A program made the translations under genes and the position numbers. The notes below the pieces were generated by a model that saw only the letters and a list, made by a program, of their open reading frames with translations, did no database searches and was not told the origin of the DNA. From Narthecium ossifragum (taxonomy: Eukaryota > Streptophyta > Magnoliopsida > Dioscoreales > Nartheciaceae), in NCBI GenBank assembly GCA_963920575.1, contig OY986974.1, forward strand, positions 3,485,275 to 3,549,274: a stretch of DNA of 64,000 nucleotides, written 5' to 3'. Of the stretch, positions 32,101-44,956 are shown piece by piece (position 1 is the stretch's first letter; every line of letters begins with the position of its first letter).

Positions 32101-34596
32101 TAACTAATATCAACTTACGCTAGAGAAGGCAATAGTATTATCAGGACACGCTCAGATTGCAAATAGCACCAGATGTACAATGCTCCTAGGCTCATCTAAT
32201 CTCATGCGAGATCTCATAGCACCTGAGATATAGCCACATGTCCTATTTCTCCAATTGGCCTATGCACATTGCACAACAAGCAGTCCTTTCACCTAGATAA
32301 ACTCCATTTATTCTATGCTGAGTATTAGGTATACCAACTCATTCCTTAGATGCATGAGACCAAACCTCACCAATATTCAGTGCATTAAACATTTATTATA
32401 ATGCTACCAAATTCATCAACCCACCTAACGTTTGATCAAAAACATCTCTGGATTGCAGGCCACTTGTGATCTAACTTTATAAACAATACTTTAACCTCAA
32501 GTTGATACTTAGCTGGCTTCCATCAATGATGAATTTATCATTCTACCAGAAAATCGCTTATAAATGTCTATATTTTTAGAAACCATTATACCTTAAACCA
32601 CTAACAACCACCTACTTTAGCCCGGCGGTATAAAACAAACAAGGAGGACATAGGTCTGTATTCTAAGATTGTTGCCAGCATTAGGATTATAATGACCAAA
32701 AATATCAACAAATTGGAAGTCTCATAGCAATTTGAATTAGGATGCAACCTGATTGCAAACTAAAAATATCAACAAAATGGAAATCGCATAAAAATTTGAA
32801 TTAGGATGCGACCTGATTGCAAACTACGTCAGACTCTCTTACTAATCATATAAGTGTGTGCTGAAACCAGATAGCTTTCATCAACATTAGCTAGTGTATC
32901 AAAGTGGTGCTTTATATCATTTACATATCGAATTGGTTTCACAATAAAGATGGCCCCTCACCAAAGTGATGCAAACTTTTTCTATGGTATACCCATCTTT
33001 TTCACAAGTAGGTATAAGCGAGCATCTAGTCCGCATAACACAACTAACGGTTATCGATTAGATGGAAACCCATGAATATCCACTATCTAGCCTATATTTA
33101 CCACAGGTAGCATTTCTTTGACCAGATGCTAAATCCATGGATAGCCAATGGAAATTTAATGAGAACATTCTAAATAGCAACCCACTTCTATTAATGAACT
33201 ACCTTCACGATCATTTGGACTCCTAGATGCCTTCTATGATGATGTAGGAAGATTATATGGTAGTTCAAAACCCATTATGGTAGGCAAGCGGATTGTAGTA
33301 ATGCAAGGCCACCAAAACCTTGAACCATACTAATAGATGGCCCAATAGATTACATAATTAGAACAAAGACTTCCATACTTGAGCTGTGTATCCTTGTGAG
33401 AGAATCACTTATTAAGGATGAAAAACGCAAAGGTAGAAAGAAGAGAGCAAGAACACATTAAGCAGGCGTGAAATTAGATAATAATGGAATCTCTAGAAGA
33501 TAGTTATGCAGGAAGGAACTCTTCATATATTGAAGTTACCATTGCTGTACTTGGGCCTATTCTTTGTCAAATTTCATTTACTGGAAAATACTACCTTCAA
33601 TCAGGTCATCAGCCTGGGAAACATAGTAAATCAATTTACCCATGATGAAATGGGAAAGTGAAGGATATATAGAACTGAAGGAAGGCAGTTGATTGGAATT
33701 CCTACAACCCAGCTCTTCACTTTTGACCTTGCTCTAAACTATATCTACAAAGTTCGAGGCGTACCTAAGCTACTGCAAAATGGGGCAAAAAAAACATCCA
33801 TGACTCTTCAAATTGTCTACAGCAAAAACAAAGAAAGCAGTAGTTTAACGAATTCTAAACAAATAGGCATCAGGATGACTCCTTCCGTTTCTCAACAAAG
33901 AAGGAACAAGGGTCCAATATCCCTTAGCCATATAATTCCTAGCTATTTTCAAGCGGTTAACACATAAGTATATCCTTGTTCACAACTTTCAATTTGCCCT
34001 CAGACTTTCTTCTCTATCGTTGCTAAGGCCTCCTCGGAGTATCAAAGGAATCATTAAAACCAAAACTCAACAGCCTGGAGGAAGGTAACACAATCGGTTC
34101 TTTTAGGATAGTTTCCACATTTCTTTAGTCAATTTGCCCGAAAACGATAAAATAACCGGAAATTATTCACCAAAATCGAAACTTTAGAAACAACCACAGA
34201 AGCAAATAGACAAGCAAGTGACGGGCACCTCGGAGAAGCTGAGACGGCGATGATCTTAGAGAACAGATCCGGGCGGGAGATGGATGCGATGGCCCCAATG
34301 ACAGCGGAGACAGAGTGGCCGACGAAGATGCAAGGCCCGAGCTGGAGGTGGTCAAGAATGGCGAGGAGGTCGAGGGCATAGCCATCAAGGGTGGCGTACC
34401 GGTCGAAGTCGAAGTAGTCGGGGTTGGTCGGGCCGGCGCCCATGTTGTCGAAGAGCACCACCCGGTACTCATCCACCAGGTGCGGCACCAGGTGCTTCCA
34501 CACCGACTGGTCCGTCCCGAACCCGTGCGCCAGCACAATCAAGCGATCCCCCCGCCCCACCACCCTCACGTTGTGCGCCTCCTCCAGCACCCCCAT
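26112..34596 (-). CDS. KAI2: KAI2/D14-like alpha/beta hydrolase (karrikin receptor), two exons
   Basis: Exon 1 is 34229-34596 and exon 2 is 26112-26556; 813 bp, 270 residues plus stop, exactly the family length. Donor (ccgag|gtgcc) and acceptor (ttacag|atac) split the Arg codon of SASPR, the known KAI2 intron position. The product is a soluble alpha/beta hydrolase receptor for karrikins and the endogenous ligand KL, acting with MAX2 on SMAX1-type repressors in seed and seedling development and mycorrhiza. The catalytic triad is Ser95 (GHSVS), Asp217 (TKDLAVP) and His246 (SDGHLPQ); pocket residues Phe134, Trp153, Phe157, Phe174 and Phe194 are present. No stop, frameshift or missing motif. The 7,672-bp intron (26557-34228) carries the nested hAT pair in antisense orientation. 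D14 and DLK2 are less likely given the close overall match to KAI2 and the YLND...[11 protein letters not shown] segment. Confidence 0.95.
27173..30877 (+). mobile_element. Inner hAT transposon with decayed transposase
   Basis: 3,705 bp with inverted ends CAAGGTTCTAAGAAAC and GTTTTTTAGAACCTTG and a perfect 8-bp TSD ATCGCGCC (27165-27172 and 30878-30885). GGCCGCCTAGGCG-type subterminal repeats occur at both ends (27190-27350, 30805-30862). A GC-rich stretch at 27470-28140 with short tandem repeats precedes the transposase. It is inserted inside the outer hAT, so it is the younger of the two. Confidence 0.95.
28147..30685 (+). pseudogene. hAT transposase (BED finger, DUF659, C-terminal dimerisation), three exons, inactivated
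   Basis: Exons fit 28147-29919, 30045-30163 and 30281-30685 with GT-AG introns; the first junction splits the Val codon of DPVAWW. Domains: BED-type finger ([25 protein letters not shown]), an acidic/basic linker, DUF659-like transposase core ([38 protein letters not shown]), then RPGVTRFAT and the hAT dimerisation region ([34 protein letters not shown]), and an acidic tail. Three lesions: a frameshift near 28640-28660, a second at about 29285-29300, and TAG at 30146-30148 where the family has Trp. It cannot make a full transposase. Confidence 0.92.
31932..34228. other. Remainder of KAI2 intron
   Basis: AT-rich, no coding sequence recognised. A tandem duplication of about 65 bp (units near 32699-32762 and 32763-32828, sharing atttgaattaggatg and cctgattgcaaacta) is the only repeat noted. 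Confidence 0.5.
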
Positions 34597-34715
34597 GGAT
34601 CCCCCGGCGGAGACGACGAGGAGAGGAGAAGACTATAGTGGATCTGGAAGACGAAGAAGGAAAGGTGGCGGGCGGTCCGCCTTACAAGTGGGAGGAGCTA
34701 TCTATCTATTATTAT

Positions 34716-34726
34716 CCATTATATAA
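34716..34726 (-). promoter_or_regulatory. Putative KAI2 TATA box
   Basis: cttatataatg on the minus strand, about 120 bp upstream of the start codon. Motif-only evidence. Confidence 0.4.
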
Positions 34727-34729
34727 GAT

Positions 34730-35484
34730 CTGGGTCCTATCAGACCGATAGCTATCCATGATCTAAGTTAAAGTTCAAATATATCGAACGATTAAGATGA
34801 AGTCACGTAATATAATAAAGGAGATAGTGGTTAGTGGCTGGTTATAAAAATAAAATAGAGGACTACGGGGCCGATGGTTATCCTATTAAGATCCTATTAA
34901 GATTCTTTGGAAATAATATCTCTAACTTCTGACACGAAAACTCGAGATGCTTTTGATCTCGTGTTAGTCCTTCAAATCTCTTTATTCTCACATTAGTTGT
35001 TACAATCATCACAATAGCAAACTACTCTCTCAAATCTACCAAACGACTTCGAAACCCGAACTTCACTAACACTACATAATTAAGGGACTCAAGTGGGATT
35101 AAAAAATCAGCTATTCGGAGATAGATCCAAATTTTGATAATTAATTAACATCTAGTCTACTTAATATTTTTTTAAGTGATAGGTCCATCTATTAACAGTT
35201 TTGATTAGTTTTAAATTTGTAAGGACAAAAATACCCTTCAACTGGTGTGTTATTTACATGTTCACGGACATTGGTGTTTTGAGGAGAGGGGGGGGGGGTT
35301 GGTGACGATCCAGCGGCGATGGCCGTGCTCTAAGGATCGTCGGAGGTGGCAATAGGCGCTGGCGACATTGTCAGTGAAAGCACATCATTTTGAAAATATA
35401 AAAAATAAAAGAGAAAAGCGAAACTAGATAATGAATCGACATCAAAAGGAGGTCGCAAAGGTCAAGATATGCATAGGAGGGATG
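34730..35484. other. Intergenic upstream of KAI2, nothing recognised
   Basis: Contains a G-run near 35289-35298. No gene or named repeat recognised. Confidence 0.4.
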
Positions 35485-35489
35485 GTAGG

Positions 35490-36714
35490 TGTTAGTCAAT
35501 ATAATGGCTAACCAATCAATGATTAACATGTCAGTATAATAAATATGGCCGACAAACTTTCAAACCCAATTGAGCGATATCGCTCAGAGATAAGATCATC
35601 ACCCTAAGAATGATATCGCTCAGAGAAGTTCATCGCCCAAAGAGAAGAATCATCAGTCAAGAATGATGATTGTTTCCACATAAAGAAATCATCAATCAAG
35701 AGCGATGATGATTTAAGACCAATGATATTGTTGACTAAGAACGATGATCTTCTTTACGCAAGAAGTTTATCGACCAAAAGCGATCACAGGTTATCGGCCA
35801 AAGACTTAATTCATTCATAGACAACAAGATGTTAGCTTTGGACGATGAAGAAATGAAATAAGAGAGAACACCAATCAAGGAAGATGACGTTACATATACA
35901 AGCTCACCAACCCGACGCAACCGTCATCGGCCAGAAGCTTATCGCCCAGACGCAACCGTCATCGGGCAGAGCAAAGAGTGAAGAGACGAGGAAATGTCGG
36001 AGAACATGGGACACGCGGCTCATCTAGAGTGAAAGATGGAAAACGATAGAGAACGTGCTGAACTAAGCAGTTGAACTGCTCTAATATAAATAGTCTTCTT
36101 TTTTCACCATGTAATCTCTCTCGCAAATCAAACACAGAGCCTGCGTGCCTGGATTTCCTTCTGTTCTTTCATTATGTTTACTGTTCATGTAAGTTGATTT
36201 CTTTAATGCAATGGCATCGTTTCTTTAATTACTAGTTAATCTTTCTTGCTTTAAATGGTTTAGATTACTGTTTTAGATGGATAATTTAGGTTTAGATAGT
36301 TCTGTTTCCTTATTCATTACTTAGAACTTTCTTTAATGTATTTATTTAGATTAATTTAATATTAGGAGCATTTATTTCATAGATTAGATTAAGTTAATGA
36401 ATAGATTTAAATATGTTTTTCCTGGATTTAGTAGTTTAAGTTGATCTTAAATGCTTTCTTAATTAATTTCGCAATCTTAGATAATTTAAGGCTTTCAATA
36501 GGTTAATTTAGACTATTTTAAGTTCATCTAGGTAATTAGTTTTAAATAATATTATTAAATTAGGTCTAATCGAGGTTTCCATTTAACTTGACATCTCTGA
36601 TTCGAACGTTGTTTGAAGGAGTAGAACTTAACTACAATCATCTGATACTTAAGTGTGGAATAGATTTTGACCTTGACTATTTGACCGGTCAACGATTAGA
36701 TTTCCGTTCTAACA
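35490..36714 (+). repeat. Solo LTR, copy 1
   Basis: Starts TGTTAG and ends CTAACA, perfect 6-bp inverted ends, flanked by the 5-bp TSD GTAGG (35485-35489 and 36715-36719). No internal retroelement sequence is attached, so this is a solo LTR left by recombination. U3 carries repeated atcgccca/gatatcgctcag motifs; TATA-like ctaatataaatag at about 36080. Its termini and several blocks match 37360-38479. Confidence 0.8.
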
Positions 36715-36719
36715 GTAGG

Positions 36720-37359
36720 GATCCAAGGAATTAATCCCCCGTGGTTGATTGGCGAGAACGGCAATAGAGGCGGCGGATTTGAGGTCTAAAGAGTGAAAAG
36801 AGAAAAATGAAAACGAGAAAATTGAACATGAGAGTTGCTGATGATGGATCGACGGCTAAAATAGGTAGGAGGGATCGTGTGGACATGGAGAATTGATCCC
36901 CAATGTCTGATTGGCGAGAACGGTGGAAGAAGCGACGGATGTTTGGCGTAAAAAACAAAAACAGAAAAATGAAATAGAAAAAATTGAACGTGAGAGTAGT
37001 CGATGATGGATTGATGGTAAAATGAGCCTGCCGGAGGTTGAGACTAGCACGGGAAGGGTCCTAAGGACCTGGGGACTTGATCTTTGGGTTTTGATCGTTG
37101 ATGCCAATGGCGGAAGTCACGTATATGACGGTGGCAGCACCAGAGTTCTCGTGGAGGATGATTACTGATAAGAGAAGGGACGTGGGCAAGCATGAAACAT
37201 GGAACAGGTGGTGTGGAAGTGATGAGTAGCTGGGCGGTGGTGATCTGTGAGGAAGGAGGCCAAAGCGGTGGCAGCCTTGGTCGAGGTCGTTGTCGTGAGA
37301 GGGGAACGAAGGGGAGAGGGAGATCGCGAGTAGAGAGGAACCAAAGTGGCATACGTTTT
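36720..37359. other. Tandem-duplicated spacer
   Basis: Two imperfect copies of about 158 bp (from about 36733 and 36892), sharing ttgattggcgagaacgg / ctgattggcgagaacgg and aaattgaacatgagagt-type segments. No gene recognised; the remainder (37014-37359) is unassigned. Confidence 0.5.
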
Positions 37360-38479
37360 TGTTAGCCATAAATATAACCATTTGGGCGATTAACAAGATC
37401 AATGATAATCTCGTAAATATTGCCAATCGGTCAAAATATACTTCAATATTGACACAGCTGAAGTATTTTGGCCATAACTTTTACATCAAGTGTCTAAATT
37501 GGGTGATTTTTGAACCATGGGAAAGAGGACGAAAAGATCTACAACTTTGTTGTTGAAGAGATCTTCAGATTCCATCATTTACTATGTCAAACCGACAGTC
37601 AAAGTGTCAGTGGTAAAATAGTAAATAATGGCCGATAATTCAAATGTCATCGCCCAAAAGATGGCCGATGTCATCGCCCATTTCTCTATCGGCCAAAACC
37701 CATCGGCCATATTTTGACTGATTATTTTAATAAGACATTGATGTGTTTCGACCGTTTTGACGATAACTTTCGCATACGATGTCCAAATGAGTTGATTTTT
37801 AGACCGATGAAAGGAGAATTCGAAGACCTACAACTTTCATGTTCAGAGTTTCATCAAATTCCAAGGTTATCATCGGCCAAATTACAGTGGAAGACAAGAA
37901 GCTCTACCTGATAGCAGTTTCGTAAATAGCTAAAGATATCGCCCAGTTATACATTTATGACGGTTTCAGATTTAGTTTCTGACAGTTGCAGTGGGCAGTT
38001 CGGGTGGTTTCAAGGTGATTACCAGAAGCTCTATAAAAGGCCAAAATGATGAAGGAAAAATCTCTCCCAAAATCAAGAGCAAAAATGACACTTTATTTAT
38101 ATTTTATCATGTATTAATAGATTTAGCTCTATCTACAATGTTGCCTCTCAAATTCAGCAATAAAGCTTTTCTTTCCTTTAAATTCCTGCAATCAGTCCTT
38201 CATTTCTAGGAGTAGTGCTACAATAATTTCTTTCATAGGAGTAGTATTACCATAATTTCCTAGGAGTAGTGCTACCATAATTCTATTCATAAGAGTAGAT
38301 CTATTACTCATAGGAGTAGATTTACTATAGATCATCATCTTCCACTTACTATTTTCCATTTTCCACTTCATTTCCATTTCCTCGTCCAATCTCAAAAGCT
38401 TCAACACCTCTGTTCGTTTTCGAAAGAGTAGAACTCAACCACAATTCTCTGATTCTTGAATGTTAGATCATTTCTAACA
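37360..38479 (+). repeat. Related LTR, copy 2 (probably solo)
   Basis: Starts TGTTAGCC and ends TTCTAACA, and shares atggccga, catcgcccaa and the closing tagaact-aac-acaat-ctctgat blocks with copy 1. It contains a duplicated stretch of the type ggccataacttt...ctacaacttt (about 37460-37560 and 37755-37850). TATA-like ctctataaaagg at about 38030. No clean TSD; gtttt/ccgtttt at the ends is only suggestive. Confidence 0.55.
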
Positions 38480-40275
38480 CCGTTTTTTTATTTTATGAGA
38501 TGAGCCATATGACTAATTATTTACACAAGGAACTTACTACATAAAGCAGTTGTCTATCAGCCCCCATCATTGACTCACAAGACCAACCAAAGTGGCATGC
38601 TTTAAAACATAAGCATTCGTGCCTTTTCATATCTTAAGTGGATTTAACACCTTAATAAAAATCTCCTTTGATTTAATGCCATATGAAAGACCAGACCTCT
38701 GGCCACATCCCTCTTAAAAAATCCAACCGCACCGTGTGAAAAAGGACGAGAATGGTCCATGCTTAATAAGACAAATCAAAGTTTTAGATTTCATGGACCA
38801 TTTATTTTCGTCTTTTTCACATGGTGTGGTTGGGTTTTAAACGTGGTTGAGTCCCTTTTCCGGACAGTTTTTTACGGGATGGGTTTTGAAGTCCTTTAAT
38901 AGGTTTCATGGACTATTTGAATATTATTATTAATGTGAAATTAAGAAAGATTTAAGGGATTAGTATGATATTAGTTTTTAAACATATGTTTGAATCTTGG
39001 ATTGAGAATTCGATTTCGACCTAAGTATAATACATGCGATTGCGACAGTGTCCGCATAAGACATTGAAGTATAAAACCACAAGAGTTTTTTTTTAAGAGT
39101 TTATCTGAAGCTACAACTCAGTCACATGAGGACCAAACTACACCACCTTAGGAATATGCCCTATTCCCCTTCCTTCCCTATTATAGGGAACGAGAAGTAG
39201 GAAAATGCCCATACATCAGGTGCCCTTGTGCTTCCCTATTGTGGAGGAGAATAGTGCTCACTCCTCATCAGATGTCCTATTGTTTCCTATTTTATGGGAG
39301 ATGAACAGTGCACTATAGCTCTCCTTATTCTTTATTTTATATTAAATAATAGTTGATGGGGTCTTTTATTTGTAGAGAAAAAACATTAAATCATCTCTCT
39401 TTTAACCATTATAAACATTATAAATATTAAAACAAAAACATTATAAACATTACAAAACATAATCCCATATTTTGTTTTACTTGAAAAACAAAAAATTAAA
39501 ACATTATATTTTGATGGATGGATTTCAAGTATTTAATTAATAGAGCTATTGAGATAAAAATAATATATTATTTATTTTAAAAATACTTTAATATAAAAAT
39601 GTCTCAAATATTAATTATGCAATACAATATTAATTTCTACAATAATATGACTCTTAAATAATAAATGCAGAGTAAAATAAAAAAAAAGATGGGAGAATGA
39701 GTATCTTAGTGATGTAGAGAATGATTTAGAAAAACTAATACAGAAGGATATAGATAAAGAAATTATAAAATAAAAAATATATATATATTGAAATATTTTA
39801 GAGAGGATGGATACTGATGTGGTCACAAGTTAAGCTCGCAACTTAGCTGAGCTCATCAGCCATGCATACTTTTTTAAGTTCTACAGTGCAACGGGTGGAT
39901 CGATATCGATGTATCAGCACCATTGTTTTTGGCGGTTGCTGCAAGAAACATGAGCATCTCGATGTGAAATAGGCTGATAACGAGATAGACATCATTGTTC
40001 CTTTGGACAACATCATAACCTGAAGCATACATTTGAGCAAAAGATACCATGGAAGTTGTTATGTAAGAATCAAAATTCGACGGGTACATCATCTTTACAA
40101 CTCTCTGCATGTCTGTCTGTCTGTCTATATACACTGACATCTACACTGATCTTTATTCAAGCCAACTGAACTCTTGTTAGAACAATCAAGCATGAATCAA
40201 CTTGATTCCTATGTATACATTCTGTATATGACACTTACCTGCAGTGAGACAGCTGTGCGAACTCGAACAACCTTC
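38480..40275. other. Intergenic, with one long inverted repeat
   Basis: Arms 38719-38761 and 38792-38837 (sharing gtgtgaaaaa and atggtccatg with their inverses) could fold into a hairpin with a 30-base loop. Otherwise AT-rich with no gene recognised; the last few hundred bases are presumably 3' UTR or flank of the PP2C gene. Confidence 0.5.
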
Positions 40276-43200
40276 TCACTGGATCTGTATGGGCAGACGA
40301 GGTCCCTCTGGTTCGTCCGCATCAAGGGAAAAAACATCCAGGGGCGCATTGATGTAGTCAATGGTGCTATCGCTAAATCTTGATGAACCTCCTTGGTGAT
40401 CAAGATAGATTACTATGACGGTGATGTCGTCGTGGAAGTGGCGCCTTATTCCCCTCTCGATCCTTTTTATGTCGGCATATCTCATTTCTCGTTTCCTTGC
40501 AGCCTCCGTAAGGGCAGCCATCACTAATCGCTTCGCTATTCCCTGCAAAGTGTATTTATACATAAATAAGTACCATATTTGAAGGAAAGTACAGAACAAA
40601 AAGAAGAAAAAACAAATACATGTCAAAATAAAAGGAGTGAAGGGAACTTACAGCTCTTGGGTTTTTAAAAACTATCTCAACAGCAGTTTCATCACTTAAT
40701 TGCTCCCAAAGCCCATCAGATGCAAATATCAGGAATAAATCCTGTCTGCTGAGCTTACGGACCCGAATAGATGGCTCTGCTGTGATGACAGCCCGTTTCA
40801 GAGGAATGGGACAAACAAATTGCTGGAACATTGGGTCATTACTGAAGTCAGGCTTCTTTAGGTATACGTCGCCAATAGACCTTGAAACCTGACCAGTGCA
40901 GATGCAATATTTCAAACCGAGGAAAAATCTAATAGGAACCAGCAATGCAGAATAACATGGATCAAGCGCAAATACATGCCATTGTATAATATTCAGATCA
41001 CACAGGTAGCATGTTTGTGATTCATGAAGATATTAAATCTTGTAACCACATTCTTCCAATAAAGACATGGGTATCCACCAAGAATCTCCGATAACATGAT
41101 CTCTGGTTGATAGAACATTGTGCAATTTCCATATGACTGGATACTGGAAGAAGACCTACTGCAAATGTTTATAAGCAAAAGATCTAGGAGCAAGTAACCC
41201 ATATTAAAGAAGACAAAAACATGAATAACGCAGCATATGGTTCAAATTGATAGTGAGAAATATCTAATGTGAGATGAATATTGGCATCCAGATAAAGGAG
41301 AGGCCAAAACATGTTTCATTTGAAAAGGCTGGAGTAAGAAATTAAATTTTGTTTGGAACCTTAATTGACTAAGCCCGCAAACATGATTCACTGCTCGATG
41401 CTGACTTGTAAGAGAACAATGTTGGAAAGGAGCAGTTATTATTAGTTAGACACTGACAAAATAAGTAGCACTAGTCTCTTAGAGGGCGAGTACATGTACT
41501 GAAGCCAAAAGAAAAGATAAAAGGCAGGAAAAAACAAGTTTTCTCATAAAAGGAAGGAAGCGCGTTAATATACTCGACAGAGGGCAAGCAGCCAGGTAAA
41601 AGCCTAAAGCTGATTGAGTCCCTATAACCCTGGATGCACTTGATGCTGAAGCATGTCCACAGACTTCACAAACTCAGCTTTGAGGAAGACAAAACAATTT
41701 ATAGGCAATGGTTTTACAAGGTTGGCCTAACTCACATCAGAAAAATGTGCCATGAAACTTCCCTCGCATGGAGGTGGTGCAAGAAAGGGAAGGAGTCTAG
41801 AGAAAGGATTCTGATTGGTAGATGGAACATCTGGGAAATCTTATAAACAATGCCCATCCACATTAGAATGTGACAAAAAATTCTTGGGGATGTAAACTTT
41901 ATGAACAATAGAAAACCATAGGAGGTGAGATACCACAAATTCTTTGATCTGCTTTAGTAAATAGACTCAGAATAAAATGCTATAAAACAAACTATGCCAA
42001 CCTGCACAACAGCAAACAGACCACTGAAGATAGTTTTTTGCAAAGAAAAAAGAGCTCCAAAGCTTTGATAAAATTATTCCAGGAATCTGGCTTTCAACAA
42101 TAATTATGTGCTAGTATCTTGATATTATTATTATTATTTTTAGTACCATACAACATGAGGCCTGTGAAGCCAATAAGATACTTCACAAGAGGAAATTCAC
42201 AATGCTACTCAGAAAAGTTTCCTTTCATATAGCAACTGAAAATCGGGCATTAGCATGCAATAGGCAGACCACCAAAAGAATCATTACGAATCTACACTGT
42301 TCAAACAGAAAGGAAAATGCTTATTAACAAATAGGAAATGCAGGAATGATCTATAACTGCCCATAGAAATCTGAAAAGAAAACGACAAAGACCTTATAGG
42401 AGTCAAAATTATCCAAAAAAGCCAATTTCAATCCAAAAAATGAAGAACTATGGAAAACATTGCAAAATCACCACAAAAAATAAGGAACAGAAAAATGCTT
42501 TACACTGTTATCATGACATTATGCAGAGGCAAGTATGGATTAAGATCCCAAAATATCAGTATGTTGGAAAATTCCCTCAAATCCTTGTATTACGTCCACA
42601 AATTCCATGAAATTGCACAAACTAAAAGTTCCTTGATTAAAGTCATCATCTGGATAACAATAAGCAAGAACAATCCTTACCATCCTTAAGGTCAAAAAGT
42701 TGGCACACGAGCACATGTGTGGGCCATGATTAATAGTGAAGGACAGTATGTACAACTCAGTCGTAAGTATGACACATTCTAACCCCCATTGGTAGAGAGA
42801 ACACAATTTGTTTAAGTCAACTCGTCGCTCCATGCAAGATTTACTCGAATGAGGACTTCTACAAAGAGAATGTTAAACAGAAATCTAGAACATTATGCAT
42901 GTTACCTGCAGAAATTCCCTTTCCAACCACAACAAAACTATTTAACAGAAGGCTTTAAAGTTTTTCATCACAACAAGATATGACCTTATGACTGACATAT
43001 ATGTAGAGATGAAAGAAATTAATTCACCTTCACAAAAAATTGTAAAATTAGTAGAACCCTAAATACGATTGCAATATAAGTAGTGGCATTAGCATTCAAA
43101 TCATACTATCATACAAATATGGGAAAAATCCATGTTCACTGTAAGTGGATAATCTAGAAAAAGGTTACCAATTCACACAGCCTTCGCCAAAACATGTTTT

Positions 43201-44851
43201 GTGTTTTGCCAATTAGATAAGGAAGGGTAATAACGTCATGCAATACAGACCATAGTGAAACAATAGCTCATATGTTCTAGATAGGACATATTCTAACACA
43301 GCAAATGCTGTATGTAATTTGTTCTCTTATTGGTTCATTTTCATGTAGACAAAAAATTCCCAGCTATTCAAGTGAAAAGGAAAGAAATGGCTCATATGAA
43401 AAACAAGAAGCTATGGGTCCCACACCTGGATTATCCCCTTGATACGCCATACTCCACGGGTATAGACGACTATGTGAGCATCATCTGGATGGAGCTCAGT
43501 GAGCTCTTTTCTCACCTCTTCCAAGGCTACATTGTGGTCATTCGATAGCCGCTCTGCAACCACCCCGCTACCTTCTGCACCTCGCCGGCCAAGGACTGCC
43601 CTGGAGTCCCCTAGGTTTGCGACATAGAGCTTCCCATCCTCAATAGCTCCCATGAGGCAGCAAGATCCCACTGATGCAATTTGTGGTTGTGATAGCCACG
43701 ATCTCTTTACCAAGTGCAAAAACTCCTCCTCGGTTGCATCAAATGCCTTCTTTATCACCTCAGGCGATAGGCCTCCTTGCTCTAAAGCAAACTCTAGCCA
43801 TTGAAAAATCAAATAAGATCAAACGGTGGTATCAAACAGGTAAAAATTGCGAAAAGAGAACAAAACAATCTATTAAAAAAAAGACAACTGAATCTTCACA
43901 AGTGCCTGAATGCAAACTAAACTCTGCCCAATTGAGAACAAGCAGAGCCACATCGACAGGAAATCAAAGTGGCATCTTCATAATCCCATGCTTCAACCCC
44001 CAGCAGAGTAGCAGACCCACTAAAGAACACACTCCACACAACCGAAAACTTAACCCTAAACATTATCATGCTTCAAACCGAAATCTACCCGACTAAGAAC
44101 ATATTGAAGCAACTCGATCACAATAATCAAAGAGGAATCTGATGACCCTTTGTTCGTACTCAACTTCAGTTAAAACCAAGTTTGATATGCGTGATAAATG
44201 AATCAAGACAAAACCATTGTTACAAAGGTCAAAGCAAGATCTACCCGGATGGAAACACATACAATAAGATAGATCACGACTATCCCGAATGAATCTCGAT
44301 GAAGCCTTTGCTTTAATAGAATTCCACCCAATTTGAGACGCAAAAAAATCAAATTATTTACAATAATCAAAGAGAAATCATGACGACCCATGGCTCCAAG
44401 CAGATTCATACCAAGTTAATAACACAGATAGAACACCGATCATAGGAAGCATGCAATGAATCCGCCGACTTCTTTGATCCAAAACAAAGACTAGCCCGCT
44501 GAAACCAAATAGAACCATATCGATTACAACAAATAAAAAACGAAACTTGGCGATGTGGGGGCGGAGATTACTGTTGAGGTGGGGGAACAAGCGGCTGTTG
44601 ACGAAGCGGGAAGCCTCGGGGCCGCCGTGGCCGTCGTAGATTCCGACAAGCGTGGCAGTCGGGGAGGTGAAGACCTGGCCCTGGTCCTCCAGGGCGGCGT
44701 TGGCCTGCGCCACCGCGATGGAGAAATCACCGGAGGCGTGCGGCCTAAGGTCCATGTGCCACAGCAGCCCGTCGCCGGCCCCTCCCCCTCCGCCCCGCCA
44801 CCCGAAGCACCGCTCAAAAGGCCTGTAGCACGCTCCCAACATCGCCGGCAA
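40276..44851 (-). CDS. Protein phosphatase 2C, clade D type, four exons
   Basis: Exons 44572-44851, 43426-43793, 40652-40888 and 40276-40542 join to 1,152 bp, 383 residues, all with GT-AG borders and consistent phase. The protein is a Mg/Mn-dependent Ser/Thr phosphatase. Motifs: [11 protein letters not shown] (69-79, metal-binding Asp and Gly), [10 protein letters not shown] (131-140), [11 protein letters not shown] (152-162), [12 protein letters not shown] (217-228), [11 protein letters not shown] (271-281) and [13 protein letters not shown] (331-343, metal-binding Asp). The start [31 protein letters not shown] fits clade D, whose members dephosphorylate plasma-membrane H+-ATPase and are inhibited by SAUR proteins; that role is inferred from family. 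Intron 2 is 2,537 bp and contains no recognised transposon. All motifs are intact. The exact paralogue cannot be named. Confidence 0.94.
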
Positions 44852-44942
44852 TCGGAAACCAGGCCAGACGGTGTAGAGAGAGAGAGAGACAGAGCTCCGT
44901 GAAGACCGCGTAGACTGCGTAGTAAAAGGAGAGCGAGAAAAG

Positions 44943-44956
44943 AGATTATATAACCC
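44943..44956 (-). promoter_or_regulatory. Putative PP2C TATA box
   Basis: ggttatataatctc on the minus strand, about 95 bp upstream of the ATG, followed by a CT-rich leader (ctctctctctctctc, 44878-44893 on the minus strand). Confidence 0.45.

Noticed and set aside
39843..40140. Small minus-strand frames downstream of the PP2C gene
   Set aside because: No homology recognised; probably 3' UTR or flank.
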